Positions 15,817 to 26,900 of a DNA stretch of 40,110 bases are shown in pieces. The notes beneath the pieces are model-generated. The model was given only the letters and a program-made list of their open reading frames with translations. It had not been told where the DNA came from and made no database searches. The stretch is taken from the IMG/VR virus record IMGVR_UViG_3300020469_000098, positions 1 through 40,110 of that record. The stretch is one strand, 5' to 3'. How positions within the stretch are numbered: the stretch's first letter is position 1; each line of letters opens with the position of its first letter. The position numbers and the translations under genes were made by a program. Source of the DNA: a virus.

Positions 15817-18567
15817 TTAGTCCTTAGAACATATTATAACATCAACATACTGAACTCGCAAGTCAACAGTACCAGAACTACTGACAGATATGCTATCACT
15901 GAAAGTGTGACTGTGATCGCTAGGAGAACCACTACCAGATCCAGAGAAGGATGCACCACCATGTTGGTGATTTCCTAATGGATGTAAGTATATTGCGTGA
16001 TGGTGAGATTGGTTTGAACCAGTACTAGAAACACTAGGAGTTCCTGAAGAACCAGCATTTAAAGTATCTGTAATACCATACTGACCACCAGAAGTACCAA
16101 GAGGAGCATGATATGAGTGAGCGTGAGCCGCTACTTCTCCACTGTACATAACATGATCATCAGTTACTACATTCAGATATTGGGTTGTAGTAGGATTACC
16201 AGTATTTCCTGTAGTACCACTAACACTAATAGATACAGATCCAGAATTATCACTACTTGTAGATCCACTAGCACTTCCAGATCCACTAACACTTATAGAT
16301 TGATTAGAAAACACACTAGTAAATGAATTACTACCGCCGCCACCACCACCAGAACCACTTACAACTCTGAGTGCTTTATTATTATTTGATGTTTGTTTTG
16401 TCCATCCAGTAGGAGCACTACCCTGAACAAATAACATAACCGATCCAGAAGGAACACCAGCAGGACCTGTACCACCAGGAGTTCCTGGAGTTCCATCATT
16501 ACCATCATCACCATCCGTACCTGGAGGACCAGGAGGACCAGCAACAGTAGAAGGAGTTCCATCATCACCATCTGTACCTGGAGGACCAGGAGGTCCTGCT
16601 ACACTAGAAGGGGTTCCATCATCACCATCTGTACCTGGAGGACCAGGAGGACCAGCAACAGTAGAAGGAGTTCCATCATTACCATCATCACCATCTGTAC
16701 CTGGAGGACCTGGAGGACCAGCAACGGTAGAAGCAGGACCTGGAGGACCTGGAGGACCAGCAGGTCCTTCATCTGTTATAGAAATAGTTCCCGTCATACC
16801 ACCATGATATTGGCAGATATAATAAAGAGTACTTGGTGCATTACTAGGAACAGTAAAAGTAATTACACCTGATTGAGTTCCATTATTTGTTATTCCACTA
16901 GTATATGCGTTTCCAGTTCCAGTGGTTGCAGATGTTTTAATCCAAAATGGATGTCCACTAGCACTTACTGTAAAGGTATACGTAAATCCTCTTAATAATT
17001 CTACGGTTGGATTACTACCTACACCATCAATAGTATATGAACTTGCCCCACTATTAACTACATTAAAATTTCTTGCTCCAGAAAGTCCTGTTGGACCTGG
17101 AGGACCTGCTACAGTTGAAGGAGTTCCTGGAGTTCCATCATCACCATCTGTACCTGGTGTACCTGGTGTACCTGGAGGACCAGCAACGGTAGAAGCAGGA
17201 CCTGGAGGACCTTCTCCACCTGGAGTTCCATCATTACCATCATCACCATCCGTACCTGGAGGACCAGGAGGTCCAGGATTACCTATATTACCTTGATTAC
17301 CTGGAGGTCCACCAGTATTACGGAATACAGATTCTGTTTGTGGTATATCTGTTATCTCAATCCATCCCTGATTACCAACATAGACTGCCATGTTGAAATA
17401 ATAATCTCCAGAAAGAGATCCCATATCTCCATCCTCTCTTAAGAAGAAAGTTGGAGCACTATCTGGACGAACTGGATCAGCTCTATTAAATGTTCCACCT
17501 ACACCAGAAGTATAAACATACCATTCCCCTTCACTGTTGCCATATTCATCAATACTCTTCATCCACACCTTACGCTGTGGCATATCAATCACAACATGAT
17601 GATTATTACTCCAATTTATACTGGATAATTTTTCTGTTTGAGCATGAGTAGTCCAATCAAATCCCTGATTCATTACAATATTATTACTACCATCACCCAT
17701 TCCTATCCAATTATCATTTGGATGATTGGAATTTAATGCTGTATTAATATTACCACCACTTATTGCAGTAACACCTTCAGTTCCTATTGTATTATCATCA
17801 CTTATATACCATCCCCAATGACCACCAGATGCATTGGCATGTATTCTAAATTCATAGATTGTATCGTTATCTAATTTCTGACACTTAATATCTCTATGAT
17901 CATTAACTACACCAGCATAATCACATCGTGTATCATTTTGCGTATAAACCCAACCACTTGAAGAAGCTGTTTTATCTATTGTTGGTTTTATTCCAATCGC
18001 AGTCGCTTGACCTGGAGCACCAGTAGCACCTGGAGGACCAGTAACTGAAGGACCTGGAGGACCTGGTACGGTTGAAGGAGTTCCATCATCACCATCTTGA
18101 CCTGGAGGACCAGGAGGACCATCTGGACCTGGAGGACCAGCAACGGTAGAAGCAGGACCTGGAGGACCTGGGTTTCCATCATTACCTGGAGTTCCATCAT
18201 CACCATCTGTACCTGGAGGACCTGGAGGACCAGCAACGGTAGAAGCAGGACCTGGAGGACCAGGAGTACCTGGGTTTCCATCATTACCTGGATTTCCATC
18301 ATTACCTGGAGCTCCATCATCACCATCAGGACCTGGAGGTCCTGGAGGACCACCTGCTGGACCTGGAGGTCCTGGAGGTCCTTCTCCACCTGGAGATCCA
18401 TCATTACCTGGTGTGCCTGGTGTACCTGGCGTTCCTGGATCACCTCCAGGTCCAGGTGCTCCTGGATCGGGTATTCTTCTCCAAACACTACCATCCCATT
18501 TCCATACAGCTATACCAAAGGTATAGATCTGATTAATTGTAGGATTAGCAGGAAAATTTATACCCAT
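15817..18567 (-). CDS. Collagen-like tail fibre with embedded cupredoxin-like domain
   Basis: A 916-residue fibre. Residues 1-32 form a small N-terminal domain ([18 protein letters not shown]). Collagen-like Gly-X-Y arrays cover about 33-190, 416-495 and 599-706, rich in GPP and GDD triplets. Between arrays one and two is a globular beta domain with many Trp. Between arrays two and three is a cupredoxin-like domain (about 496-598): His539 in GHPFW, then CQYHGGM with Cys585, His588 and Met591, the amicyanin-type C-x2-H-x2-M spacing. The C-terminus (about 706-916) starts [18 protein letters not shown], as in tail-collar/fibre tip domains, followed by Gly/Ser-rich strands and several His. It is followed by two small genes, including the chaperone, and then the P4H-like oxygenase. 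Confidence 0.88.
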   Translation of the reverse strand: MGINFPANPTINQIYTFGIAVWKWDGSVWRRIPDPGAPGPGGDPGTPGTPGTPGNDGSPGGEGPPGPPGPAGGPPGPPGPDGDDGAPGNDGNPGNDGNPGTPGPPGPASTVAGPPGPPGTDGDDGTPGNDGNPGPPGPASTVAGPPGPDGPPGPPGQDGDDGTPSTVPGPPGPSVTGPPGATGAPGQATAIGIKPTIDKTASSSGWVYTQNDTRCDYAGVVNDHRDIKCQKLDNDTIYEFRIHANASGGHWGWYISDDNTIGTEGVTAISGGNINTALNSNHPNDNWIGMGDGSNNIVMNQGFDWTTHAQTEKLSSINWSNNHHVVIDMPQRKVWMKSIDEYGNSEGEWYVYTSGVGGTFNRADPVRPDSAPTFFLREDGDMGSLSGDYYFNMAVYVGNQGWIEITDIPQTESVFRNTGGPPGNQGNIGNPGPPGPPGTDGDDGNDGTPGGEGPPGPASTVAGPPGTPGTPGTDGDDGTPGTPSTVAGPPGPTGLSGARNFNVVNSGASSYTIDGVGSNPTVELLRGFTYTFTVSASGHPFWIKTSATTGTGNAYTSGITNNGTQSGVITFTVPSNAPSTLYYICQYHGGMTGTISITDEGPAGPPGPPGPASTVAGPPGPPGTDGDDGNDGTPSTVAGPPGPPGTDGDDGTPSSVAGPPGPPGTDGDDGTPSTVAGPPGPPGTDGDDGNDGTPGTPGGTGPAGVPSGSVMLFVQGSAPTGWTKQTSNNNKALRVVSGSGGGGGGSNSFTSVFSNQSISVSGSGSASGSTSSDNSGSVSISVSGTTGNTGNPTTTQYLNVVTDDHVMYSGEVAAHAHSYHAPLGTSGGQYGITDTLNAGSSGTPSVSSTGSNQSHHHAIYLHPLGNHQHGGASFSGSGSGSPSDHSHTFSDSISVSSSGTVDLRVQYVDVIICSKD
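16450..16770 (-). repeat. Near-identical collagen repeats, third array of the 916-aa fibre
   Basis: Four successive units built on [19 protein letters not shown], 19 or 22 residues each (57 or 66 bp), differing at few bases. Some units have an extra GND insertion. The same unit recurs in the other two arrays of this gene (about 17080-17320 and 18000-18470), giving long direct repeats that could recombine. Confidence 0.85.
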
Positions 18568-18571
18568 ATTA

Positions 18572-18907
18572 TTACCAAGGTAATGTTTTATTTACTTCAG
18601 CAGGTGCTGGAGGATTCTTCTTAGATTCTATCCACGCCTCTGCATTTGTTTTTGTATCACTGGCAGCAAGTTCGTCTCCTATCCAACTCTTAACAACAGT
18701 CTCTGTTAGACTACCATATGCTACGAATCCAGTAGCAGATGTTCCACCAGAAGTATTTACAAAATAACTATCATTAGTTGTTTTTGTAAGATTTAAAGGA
18801 TCCGAATCGTCAACAGAGACAGTTTTGATTGCTACTTGCGAAACAACATCTGTTCCATCGTTTAATACTATTAAATCACTAACAGTTTCGGTATGAGTAA
18901 TTGCCAT
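18572..18907 (-). CDS. Small conserved-looking phage structural or accessory protein
   Basis: A 111-residue protein starting [20 protein letters not shown], with alternating strands in the first half and a short helix with a Trp ([12 protein letters not shown]) before a Pro/Ala/Lys tail. The N-terminal pattern resembles small proteins in marine phage fibre clusters with no assigned role; I cannot name the family with confidence. It has an ATG with GGAG about nine bases upstream, starts three bases after the 1111-aa gene's stop and ends five bases before the 916-aa fibre, so it is firmly inside the fibre run. Confidence 0.7.
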   Translation of the reverse strand: MAITHTETVSDLIVLNDGTDVVSQVAIKTVSVDDSDPLNLTKTTNDSYFVNTSGGTSATGFVAYGSLTETVVKSWIGDELAASDTKTNAEAWIESKKNPPAPAEVNKTLPW

Positions 18908-18910
18908 ATT

Positions 18911-21900
18911 TTAATACTCCATAGCTACAATAGACGAACCTTTTAAAATTCTAAGAGGATTTTGTGGACTATCATTACCTTGATTGACATGTTTTGCATA
19001 AACAGCATAGTAAAGTGGATTTGACGCTGAAAAAGAACTAGAAGTAAGACCAGCATCAGGGCAATCAAGAGCACCAAACATATTAATCATTAAGGTTTGA
19101 GCACTATTCCCAGACTGATTATATAGATCAGTTAGTGCTAATTCAGTACCAAGTTGACTCCAACTACCATTAGCATATCTCATAAGTTTGAAATAGACAT
19201 CTACCCAACCATCTTCATCGGTATCATTATAAATTCCATAAGCAAAATTCATATTTGCCCGAACTAAAATATTATTGCCTGAGTCTTTAGTAATAGCACA
19301 TTGTAGAATATTTTTGTAACTATTATTTGAAAAACTGCCATCATCTGATGATCTTACATAAGTCTGTACATTAACACTAGCAGATCCACCACCACCAGAA
19401 GAACCATTTTGTGCTGCTGTTATTCTACCTTGTTGGTCAACAATAATATCAGCATTTGTATAAGTTCCAGGAGTTACAGCAGTATTATCCAAACTCATTG
19501 TAAACTCATACTGATTTTGAACGCTATGAGTTAAACCAGTTCCAGCATTAAACTTAACACTATAATCAGTCGCTGATTCGGCAAAACCATCAGTATTTTC
19601 TGTTCCATTTAATAACAGATTGACATTTCCACTACCAGCATTAGAAACAGACCAAGTATAAGTTGTATCAGTGCCACTTGGTTCATCCTCCCATGTAAGA
19701 GAACTACCGTTAGATTTTAACCACTTATTATTACTATGTGAACTAGGTGTATCAGAAAGATCGGTAAAAGCACTAGCACCACCGCCACCAGCTAAGGATG
19801 ATAAATTAACGCTGACTGTTCCACCTTCAGCCCTAGTTAGAACTAATTGATTAGAACCATTTAAAGTTCCAGAAGTTACATAATCATCAGTTCCTTCTGC
19901 GTATCTACCATCAAGATCGACTGTAACGCTACCACCTTCAACACGACCTAATGTTAATACACCACTAGAAGTGTTGAATGAAGCACTATTAACATAATCA
20001 TCAGTTCCTCCACCACTACCACTATCAGCAGAAATAGTAAATCCACCATTACCAGTATTATTAATCTTTATATTAGTTCCAGCAGTTATAACAACTTCAT
20101 CATTATTTCCTGTAGAAGGATCTAATATAATTTTTCCTGTACCTGTTCCAAAAGATGTACCATCGGTTCCACCACCTTTAAGTTCATATGTTGTACCAGT
20201 TATTGTTGATAAATCTTGAGTAAGATCTGGTAATGTTCCTGTAAAACCCAATGTTAGAGTATTGCCACTCAAACTAATCTGGTTTACGTGATTATCAGTA
20301 TCAGTATCATCATACATATCTTCAACAACTAAATCAATAGTTCCATCACCATCTTCATAAGTTGCTGTAATTCTTGTTTCAGTATTACCAGAGAACATTG
20401 ATCCAACAATATCTTGAATCTGTTCTTGAGTAAATCCACTTCCACCACTGGAAACCACAGCCCATTCTAGAGCATTTCCAGCAGCATTTACTCTTAATAC
20501 TTTCTCTGCGTTTCCTGTTCCAACACCAAAATGAGTTAATTTACCAGCAGAATCATCCCAAATTACAACTGCATCTTCTTGAGGATCATCAGCACTCAAT
20601 GTAGTTGGATTTCCACCAAGATCAAGTATATCTTGAACAGAAGCATTTAATTGAAGAGGAGTAGAACTACCACTAGTTGCTGATGTTATTCTACCTTGAG
20701 CATCAACAGTAATACTTGTATTTGTATACTGTCCAGCAGATACAGATGTATCTTTAAGTTCATCTGGTCCGACTGTATCATCATCTATCGTCCATGTAGA
20801 TCCAGTATTAGATACTGTAATATCTCCATAATCAGCATCGGAAATAGTAGCAGTTCCTGAAGAAGCAGCAATAGTAAATCCACCTTCAGTTACATTACTA
20901 AAGCTAATATTAGCACCTGCTGTAATTAGAACATCATCATCTGTTCCACTAGAAGCATCTAATTTTAGATTAACATTATTACTTACTAGATTTGACTTTA
21001 ACTCATAAGTTATAGCAGTAGGAGAATCAGCAGCATTAATTCTAAAACCACCACTACTAACTAAGTCTATGGTTATATTGTTACCTGCTGTAACTAAAAT
21101 ATCATCATCGGTTCCTGTAGAAGGATCTAATCTAATAATAGCATTATTGCCAGAATCAACAGAATATAAACTATAGGTTGTATCATTTCCTGCTGTATCA
21201 GTAACAAATTCTAACCCATTACCAGCAGCATTAACCTTAACAACTTTTCCAGCATCTGCCTGAGATCCAGCATATTGTGTTGGAGTATCATTTAAATCTA
21301 TAAATGAAGTAGCACCACCACTACCACTTGCTGTTGAATTAATAGTAAAACCACTATCAGTTACATTCGTGAATGTAATATTATTACCTTTTGTTATCGT
21401 AACAATATCATCTGTTCCTGTAGAAGGATCTAATATTAATTGGACATCATTGGCACTAGATGCTGATTTAAAATCATAGGTTGTATCAGTATCTTGAGGA
21501 GCATCAGTCCATTCAATTGCGTTTCCAGCAGCATTTACCTTTAACCACTTACCAAAAATAAAACTACTTGGAGTATCAGATAATGCTAAAAATGCTGAAG
21601 CACCAGGAGTTCCTGGATTACCTGGATCTCCTGGATCTCCCTTATCTCCATCAGGACCTGGAGGACCTTCTCCACCTGGATTACCAGTAAGACCTGGTCC
21701 ACCTGGTGGACCTGGAGGACCTGGAGGACCTGCGTTTACATTACCACCACCAACACTCGCAGTGACCCATTGCCCTGTTCCATCCCCATCAACAAAATAT
21801 ATCATCAGATCACCAGTATCTGATTCCCACCACAATTCACCATGATTTGGTGCGTTTGGTGGAGCAGCATCAATAGTTACAGGTCTAACATCAATCTTGG

Positions 21901-22246
21901 CCATAATGCCAGGATCACCATTTGCTTGCGGTTGAACAGTTGCCTCAACTGCCGCACCAACAAAATCAAACTGAGTTATACTATTAGAAACACCAACTAA
22001 AGTTCCTTCATCATATACACTAATAGCACCTGGAATTAATCCACCACCAGTCGGAACCCAAAATCTTTCTCCAGGTTTACCAGGTACTGTTATAAGTTGG
22101 TACTGTTCTCCAGCAGGAACTGGAGGAGAAGTATTAGGATCTCCAAGATTAGGTTCTGCTGAAGCAAGACCAAGATACTTATACCTTTCTGGATCTAATC
22201 GATCTTGAGGTTCTCTTTTTACTCTACCACTTAAATACTTTGGCAT
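18911..22246 (-). CDS. Repeat-rich tail fibre with short collagen-like segment
   Basis: A 1111-residue fibre. After an N-terminal domain (about 1-168, with PNAPNHGELWWESDTGDLMI) comes one collagen-like segment (about 169-216, [13 protein letters not shown] and onward). The rest is built of internal repeats. At least four are long units of the type TTY.LKS...LDPSTGTDDD.(I/V).ITAGNNI...GGFTI. Three shorter spacers follow the pattern F..LSDTPSS...KWLKVNAAGN. The C-terminal domain (about 960-1111, ending GSSIVAMEY) is unrecognised and may be the tip. The ATG overlaps the stop of the 555-aa gene as TAATG. It is the second collagen-bearing protein upstream of the P4H-like oxygenase. Fibre role inferred from architecture. 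Confidence 0.82.
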   Translation of the reverse strand: MPKYLSGRVKREPQDRLDPERYKYLGLASAEPNLGDPNTSPPVPAGEQYQLITVPGKPGERFWVPTGGGLIPGAISVYDEGTLVGVSNSITQFDFVGAAVEATVQPQANGDPGIMAKIDVRPVTIDAAPPNAPNHGELWWESDTGDLMIYFVDGDGTGQWVTASVGGGNVNAGPPGPPGPPGGPGLTGNPGGEGPPGPDGDKGDPGDPGNPGTPGASAFLALSDTPSSFIFGKWLKVNAAGNAIEWTDAPQDTDTTYDFKSASSANDVQLILDPSTGTDDIVTITKGNNITFTNVTDSGFTINSTASGSGGATSFIDLNDTPTQYAGSQADAGKVVKVNAAGNGLEFVTDTAGNDTTYSLYSVDSGNNAIIRLDPSTGTDDDILVTAGNNITIDLVSSGGFRINAADSPTAITYELKSNLVSNNVNLKLDASSGTDDDVLITAGANISFSNVTEGGFTIAASSGTATISDADYGDITVSNTGSTWTIDDDTVGPDELKDTSVSAGQYTNTSITVDAQGRITSATSGSSTPLQLNASVQDILDLGGNPTTLSADDPQEDAVVIWDDSAGKLTHFGVGTGNAEKVLRVNAAGNALEWAVVSSGGSGFTQEQIQDIVGSMFSGNTETRITATYEDGDGTIDLVVEDMYDDTDTDNHVNQISLSGNTLTLGFTGTLPDLTQDLSTITGTTYELKGGGTDGTSFGTGTGKIILDPSTGNNDEVVITAGTNIKINNTGNGGFTISADSGSGGGTDDYVNSASFNTSSGVLTLGRVEGGSVTVDLDGRYAEGTDDYVTSGTLNGSNQLVLTRAEGGTVSVNLSSLAGGGGASAFTDLSDTPSSHSNNKWLKSNGSSLTWEDEPSGTDTTYTWSVSNAGSGNVNLLLNGTENTDGFAESATDYSVKFNAGTGLTHSVQNQYEFTMSLDNTAVTPGTYTNADIIVDQQGRITAAQNGSSGGGGSASVNVQTYVRSSDDGSFSNNSYKNILQCAITKDSGNNILVRANMNFAYGIYNDTDEDGWVDVYFKLMRYANGSWSQLGTELALTDLYNQSGNSAQTLMINMFGALDCPDAGLTSSSFSASNPLYYAVYAKHVNQGNDSPQNPLRILKGSSIVAMEY

Positions 22247-23913
22247 TATACATTACTATTTTCAAGAACACTAGCAGTAAACTCCATTTGTAATGGAGCA
22301 ACGAACCCACCAGAATGCGATTTACCAACATTAACTCTTATTTTACCTGTACCACCTATAGTCATTGGTAAATCAGCATTATATGCAGGATCCCCCGATC
22401 TAGGATATGGATGTTCTGTAAAATGATTATCCATAGTACATGACATCACAACATGCTCTTTTGCTATTCTTACAGTGTCTCCAGCCAATAATGTATTAGA
22501 ACCTATTGTTAATACTATTTCTCCATTAGATGAATTATAATCAGCATCAGAAACATTAAATACATCACCTCTCTTAACAATGCCATTAGCATCAGCAGCA
22601 ACCCAAGTATGAGTAGAAGTATCTGTAGAGGGAGTATTATCTAATACTTGAATATCAAACTTATTGCTATTGGCTTGTGTATTATATACTGCAACCCACT
22701 TACCACTGATTGGGTCTGTAGATCTTGGATAAGTTTTATTTTGGCTAGATGCGGTAACAGGACCAACGTCAACTGTAATTGTATTTGATCCCACAGCAGT
22801 AATTGCTAATGCCTGATTATATGCTGGATCATTATTGCCACTTACATTAACTTCTCTAGGATATGATTTTATAGTGCTATCATTATCTAATTTACAAGTA
22901 AACTTGATTGCTTCTGTAGAAATTGTACAAGTATCACTAGTTGTATAGATATGAGATCCAATAGTCAAAACTAACTCACCAGTCAGAGGTTCATAGGTAG
23001 CATTAGTTACATCTTTTTGAACTGGAGTAGAAGCTTCATTTATAATAACAGCGTTTACTGCTGTTCCTCCAGCATAAGTATGTTCTGTTTGACCAGCATT
23101 ACATGTAAATGTAATGGTATTATCAAGAATCTTAATAAAATCACCATCAGATAATCCATGAGCACCTGTGGTTTGAACAGTCATTACACCCGTAGTAGGA
23201 TTATATAATGTTCCAGTACCAGCAGTTAATGTAGTCTGTCCTATCTGTGGACTAGTTGTTTGTGTTGTAGAAACTACTTCAAGTGCTCCAGGTAAAGCAC
23301 GAACAAATCTGTGTTTTGCTGGTTCATATACATGATCATAACCTTTAGAACTACCAATATGAGCAGTAAAAGTTTTAGATGTTCCAACACTATCAACAAT
23401 ACTTACAACATTATATGATTGTTGAGGATCTGGGAATATATTAGTGGTTATTCCTGTACTACCAGTACAAGTGAAATAAATTCCACCCATAGTAACTGGA
23501 TCATTAACACTAAAGTTATGATTAGCTTTACACATAACTGTGGCAATTCCTGTTGGTTCATCATAGGTAACGCCTGTGATAATACCAACATTCTCCTGAG
23601 TTCCTATAATATAAATCTTATCTAATACCAAAGGTGTCTTCTCTAACACCATTCTACCATCAACTAATATAACAGCATCATTAGGTGGAATTTCTACATC
23701 CTTTAAAGCTCTTATATCTCTCGTATTTCCAGTGCTTCTTTGTTCTCTTCTCTGAAGAAAAGTAACTGTTGGGTATGTGTTTATTCCCACATTAGCAACT
23801 TGTGCATAAAGCAATAGTGAAGTAGTTCCTGTAGGAACTTCATAAAGTTTTTGTGCTCCAGGTGCTACAGGAACAGAAATATTAATAAACTTATTTACTG
23901 GTGCTATTGCCAT
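22246..23913 (-). CDS. Structural protein made of repeated beta modules
   Basis: A 555-residue protein. The N-terminal domain (about 1-110; MAIAPVNKFINISVPVAPGA) has a strand-rich pattern with PPNDAVILVDGR. From about residue 115 on it has four diverged copies of one module, roughly Y.P.TG...LTIG.H....D.V.I....I.FTC..D, and the last two copies also share a YPR..DPAYN segment and an I.V.VG ending. Such modules recur in marine T4-like fibre and neck-type proteins. I cannot assign it to a T4 gene. It starts directly at the TAA of the 1377-aa gene (TAAATG) and shares TAATG with the next gene, so it is tightly coupled to fibre genes on both sides. Confidence 0.75.
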   Translation of the reverse strand: MAIAPVNKFINISVPVAPGAQKLYEVPTGTTSLLLYAQVANVGINTYPTVTFLQRREQRSTGNTRDIRALKDVEIPPNDAVILVDGRMVLEKTPLVLDKIYIIGTQENVGIITGVTYDEPTGIATVMCKANHNFSVNDPVTMGGIYFTCTGSTGITTNIFPDPQQSYNVVSIVDSVGTSKTFTAHIGSSKGYDHVYEPAKHRFVRALPGALEVVSTTQTTSPQIGQTTLTAGTGTLYNPTTGVMTVQTTGAHGLSDGDFIKILDNTITFTCNAGQTEHTYAGGTAVNAVIINEASTPVQKDVTNATYEPLTGELVLTIGSHIYTTSDTCTISTEAIKFTCKLDNDSTIKSYPREVNVSGNNDPAYNQALAITAVGSNTITVDVGPVTASSQNKTYPRSTDPISGKWVAVYNTQANSNKFDIQVLDNTPSTDTSTHTWVAADANGIVKRGDVFNVSDADYNSSNGEIVLTIGSNTLLAGDTVRIAKEHVVMSCTMDNHFTEHPYPRSGDPAYNADLPMTIGGTGKIRVNVGKSHSGGFVAPLQMEFTASVLENSNV

Positions 23914-26900
23914 TTATTTCAATGCTAATATTAATGGTGTTAATTGTGCTTGTATTGCTCTATTGAAATCCCTTCCTCGTATTGTAGACGTAGTTTGATC
24001 AATTGTCAAACCGTCACCAATTCTAAAATTACCTTTTTGATCCGTACTTGTGAAAGGAACTTGACCACCATTAATGGCAACAACTTCATTTTCTGGAATT
24101 GGTTTTCCACCTTGGAATGGGTTAGCTGTATTTAGGTCTGTACCAGCACCAATATATTCAAATGAATGTGAACTGGTAATAATCCTACTCAACCTCACAA
24201 ACTCAACTGTTACCCCAGATTTAACAGGATATGGAATGAACTCATTAAATGTAACAGTTCCTGTACCAGTTCCACTATTAGCACTATCCGTAGACTCACT
24301 TATAGTAAAGTAAATTGGATCCATATTTGCTTCAGCAATTGCCGATCCACTACCAGAAATACTGATTGTTACAGTCTGAGTGGGTAAGAAATTTCTACCA
24401 CTAGCAATAACATCAACTGATTCAAGAGTTCCATCAGCAGCTACATTAGGAGAAAACTCAGCAAATATTGCTTCTGGACCTTCTGGTAAAGAAGCAGTAA
24501 CAATTGGTGGAGAAGAAGGACTATAATCACCTGGACTTCCAGCATTAGTAATCTTAATACTCCTAACCAACTGCATTGGTTGAGTTATTTGTGCTGTTGA
24601 TGCTGTATCATTATAATCACTCATATCTAGATGGAAATAAGCACCCTGCCCATCAAAAGGAGTTCTATAATTATTATCAATATCTTTTATTTGATCTATA
24701 ATAACAGCATCGGATTCACCATTTATAGCAGTATTCGTGGATCCAGTAAATTCAATATCACCAACACCATCAGCAACTAATCCAAAGTTACCAAAGGATG
24801 AGTTAGAGTTTGTTAAATCACATTGTCCACCAGTCTTACATGAAATACCAATGTCACATCCAATAGTAAAGATAGAAACTAACTGAGCATAAGCATTGTT
24901 TGTAAGAGAAACACCAATACCTGCTTCATTATATTGTGTAAATGAATCACAAACCATACTCTTAATATCTTGTCCTAGATTATTAGTACCAGTAAAATTG
25001 GCATCGGCATGATCACCATTAATCTTCATACCAATACTACCAGTCATAAAGTTAGTACAGTTTCTTACATAAGGCGATCTCCATCTACCACTTTCTCCCT
25101 CATTAGCGGGTCCAAGCACAGTGTATCCAGTGACTGCTTGGAAATCTGTTCCAGAACTTATAGATGCTTGAATTGGTGGGAAAGCAACCGCACCACAACC
25201 AACATGACCTGTAGCATGACTTGTTCCAGCAAAGTTTAGATTTTCAATTAAACAACCTCTTCTGACATGGAAAACATCTTTTGTTGGATTATCAGGAACA
25301 ATAGTAACTAATCTTAAATCTTCACCAGTTATAGTAACATCTGTTCTTAAACCAATAGGATTGTTTTCATTATAAACACCAGATCTGATTTTAATTGTAT
25401 CTCCTTCTTTTGCTATCTCAGCAGCCTTACCAATTGTTCTTACAGCATCACCTTCCAAGAAACCACTATTATTATCATTACCATCTCTTGTCACGTAAAT
25501 TATATTCTCTGTTTCTACTCCAGATGGTCTCCAAGAAACACCAACACCAATAGAAGATAATCTCCAATCATTCTTACCTGTAGCAGGATTAGGAACAAGA
25601 TTGTGATAATCAATTAGAGAACTTTCTAATTCTAAAGATCCGAATATCTTCGCATTCAACCCAACATTTAAATTCTTCTCAATACCAACACCACCTTCAG
25701 TGACTATAGATCCAGTATCCTTATCTGTTGATTGTGTAGGATCATCAACTGTTACCTTTCCACCAATATGTACCTTCTTAACAACACCTAAACCACCATC
25801 CAACTGAACAGAAGCACTTGTAGGACTACTAGCATCAGTAGATTCATTAAATGTTGCTAATCCATCTACGTCAAGTGTATTATTGAGAGTTGTAGCACCG
25901 TCAACATCAAGAGTACTATTAAGTGTTGTTCCACCATCAACATCAAGTGTAGCATTTAATGTGGTAGCATCATCTACATCTAACTTAGAATTTAAGAATG
26001 TATCACCATCTACCTCTAATTGAGAATCAAATTTAACATTATCAGTAGCATGTAAAGTTCCTGATATATCTAAGTCATATGATGGATTATTATTTTGAAC
26101 ACCAACCTTAGATAATCTAAAGATAGGAGCATTAGGTCCTGTTCCATTATATCCCCAATAACTTTGTGTATTGACATCCACAATCATTGTGGGGTTCTGA
26201 GGATTCTGTATAGGAGTTAATGTATCTGTTCCTATACCTAAACTATTAAATTCCTTAAAGTTAATAACTGAATATAACTGAGATTGATTTGATCCACCAG
26301 ATTGATTAGTTGTTAAAGTGCTTGGATAAGATCTTCCAGCACCCCACATAATTCTAACAGCACCACCAGCACCAGGACCACCAGGACCTTGATGAATTCC
26401 ACCATTTCCATATACATCTCTATCATGGTATCCCATACCACCACCGCCACCATAGGCTCCACCAATACCACCAGGACCATAAGATACATTTGGCACAGAA
26501 GCATCACCACCATCAACACCACCTGATCCTCCACCTCCACCATTACCACCATTATTAGCACTTTGACCACCAGCACCATCAGATCCTAGTCCATATAAAC
26601 CTACACCTCCTCCACCACCAGCACCATAACCACCAGCTCCACCTTGACCTCCACCACCACTACCAGCAGCAGCAGGATTACCAGTTGCACTCCAACCTGA
26701 TCCTCCACCAGCTCCATTATAACCACCAGCTCCACCACCACCTACTGTAGTATTTGAGGATCCCTGTCCACCATCACCACCATCACCACCAGTTCCAGTG
26801 ATTACTTGACCACCTTTACCCTTAGTTAGATTATTAGAATAACTAGCAGAATCACCACCTTCACCACCACCAGCTTCACAAAAATTAGTAACACTATCAG

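Noticed and set aside
16450-18470. CRISPR-like array
   Set aside because: Repeats are in-frame collagen coding units without unique spacers.
17988-18494. Minus-strand Val/Leu/Gln repeat ORF within the collagen gene, and a similar one at 16359-16571
   Set aside because: Out-of-frame reading of GPP/GDD codons in the same arrays; the GXY frame is the coding one.
18589-18595. GTAAATA, a possible weak late promoter before the 916-aa fibre
   Set aside because: It lies within the end of the 111-aa gene and has G where the other elements have C or A; spacing alone is not enough.
18097-18624. Plus-strand ORF rich in Trp-Arg-Thr repeats
   Set aside because: It is the antisense frame of the first collagen array; the repeat keeps other frames open by chance.
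26313-26579. Val/Met-rich minus-strand ORF inside the 1377-aa fibre
   Set aside because: Shifted frame of the glycine-rich domain, not a separate protein.
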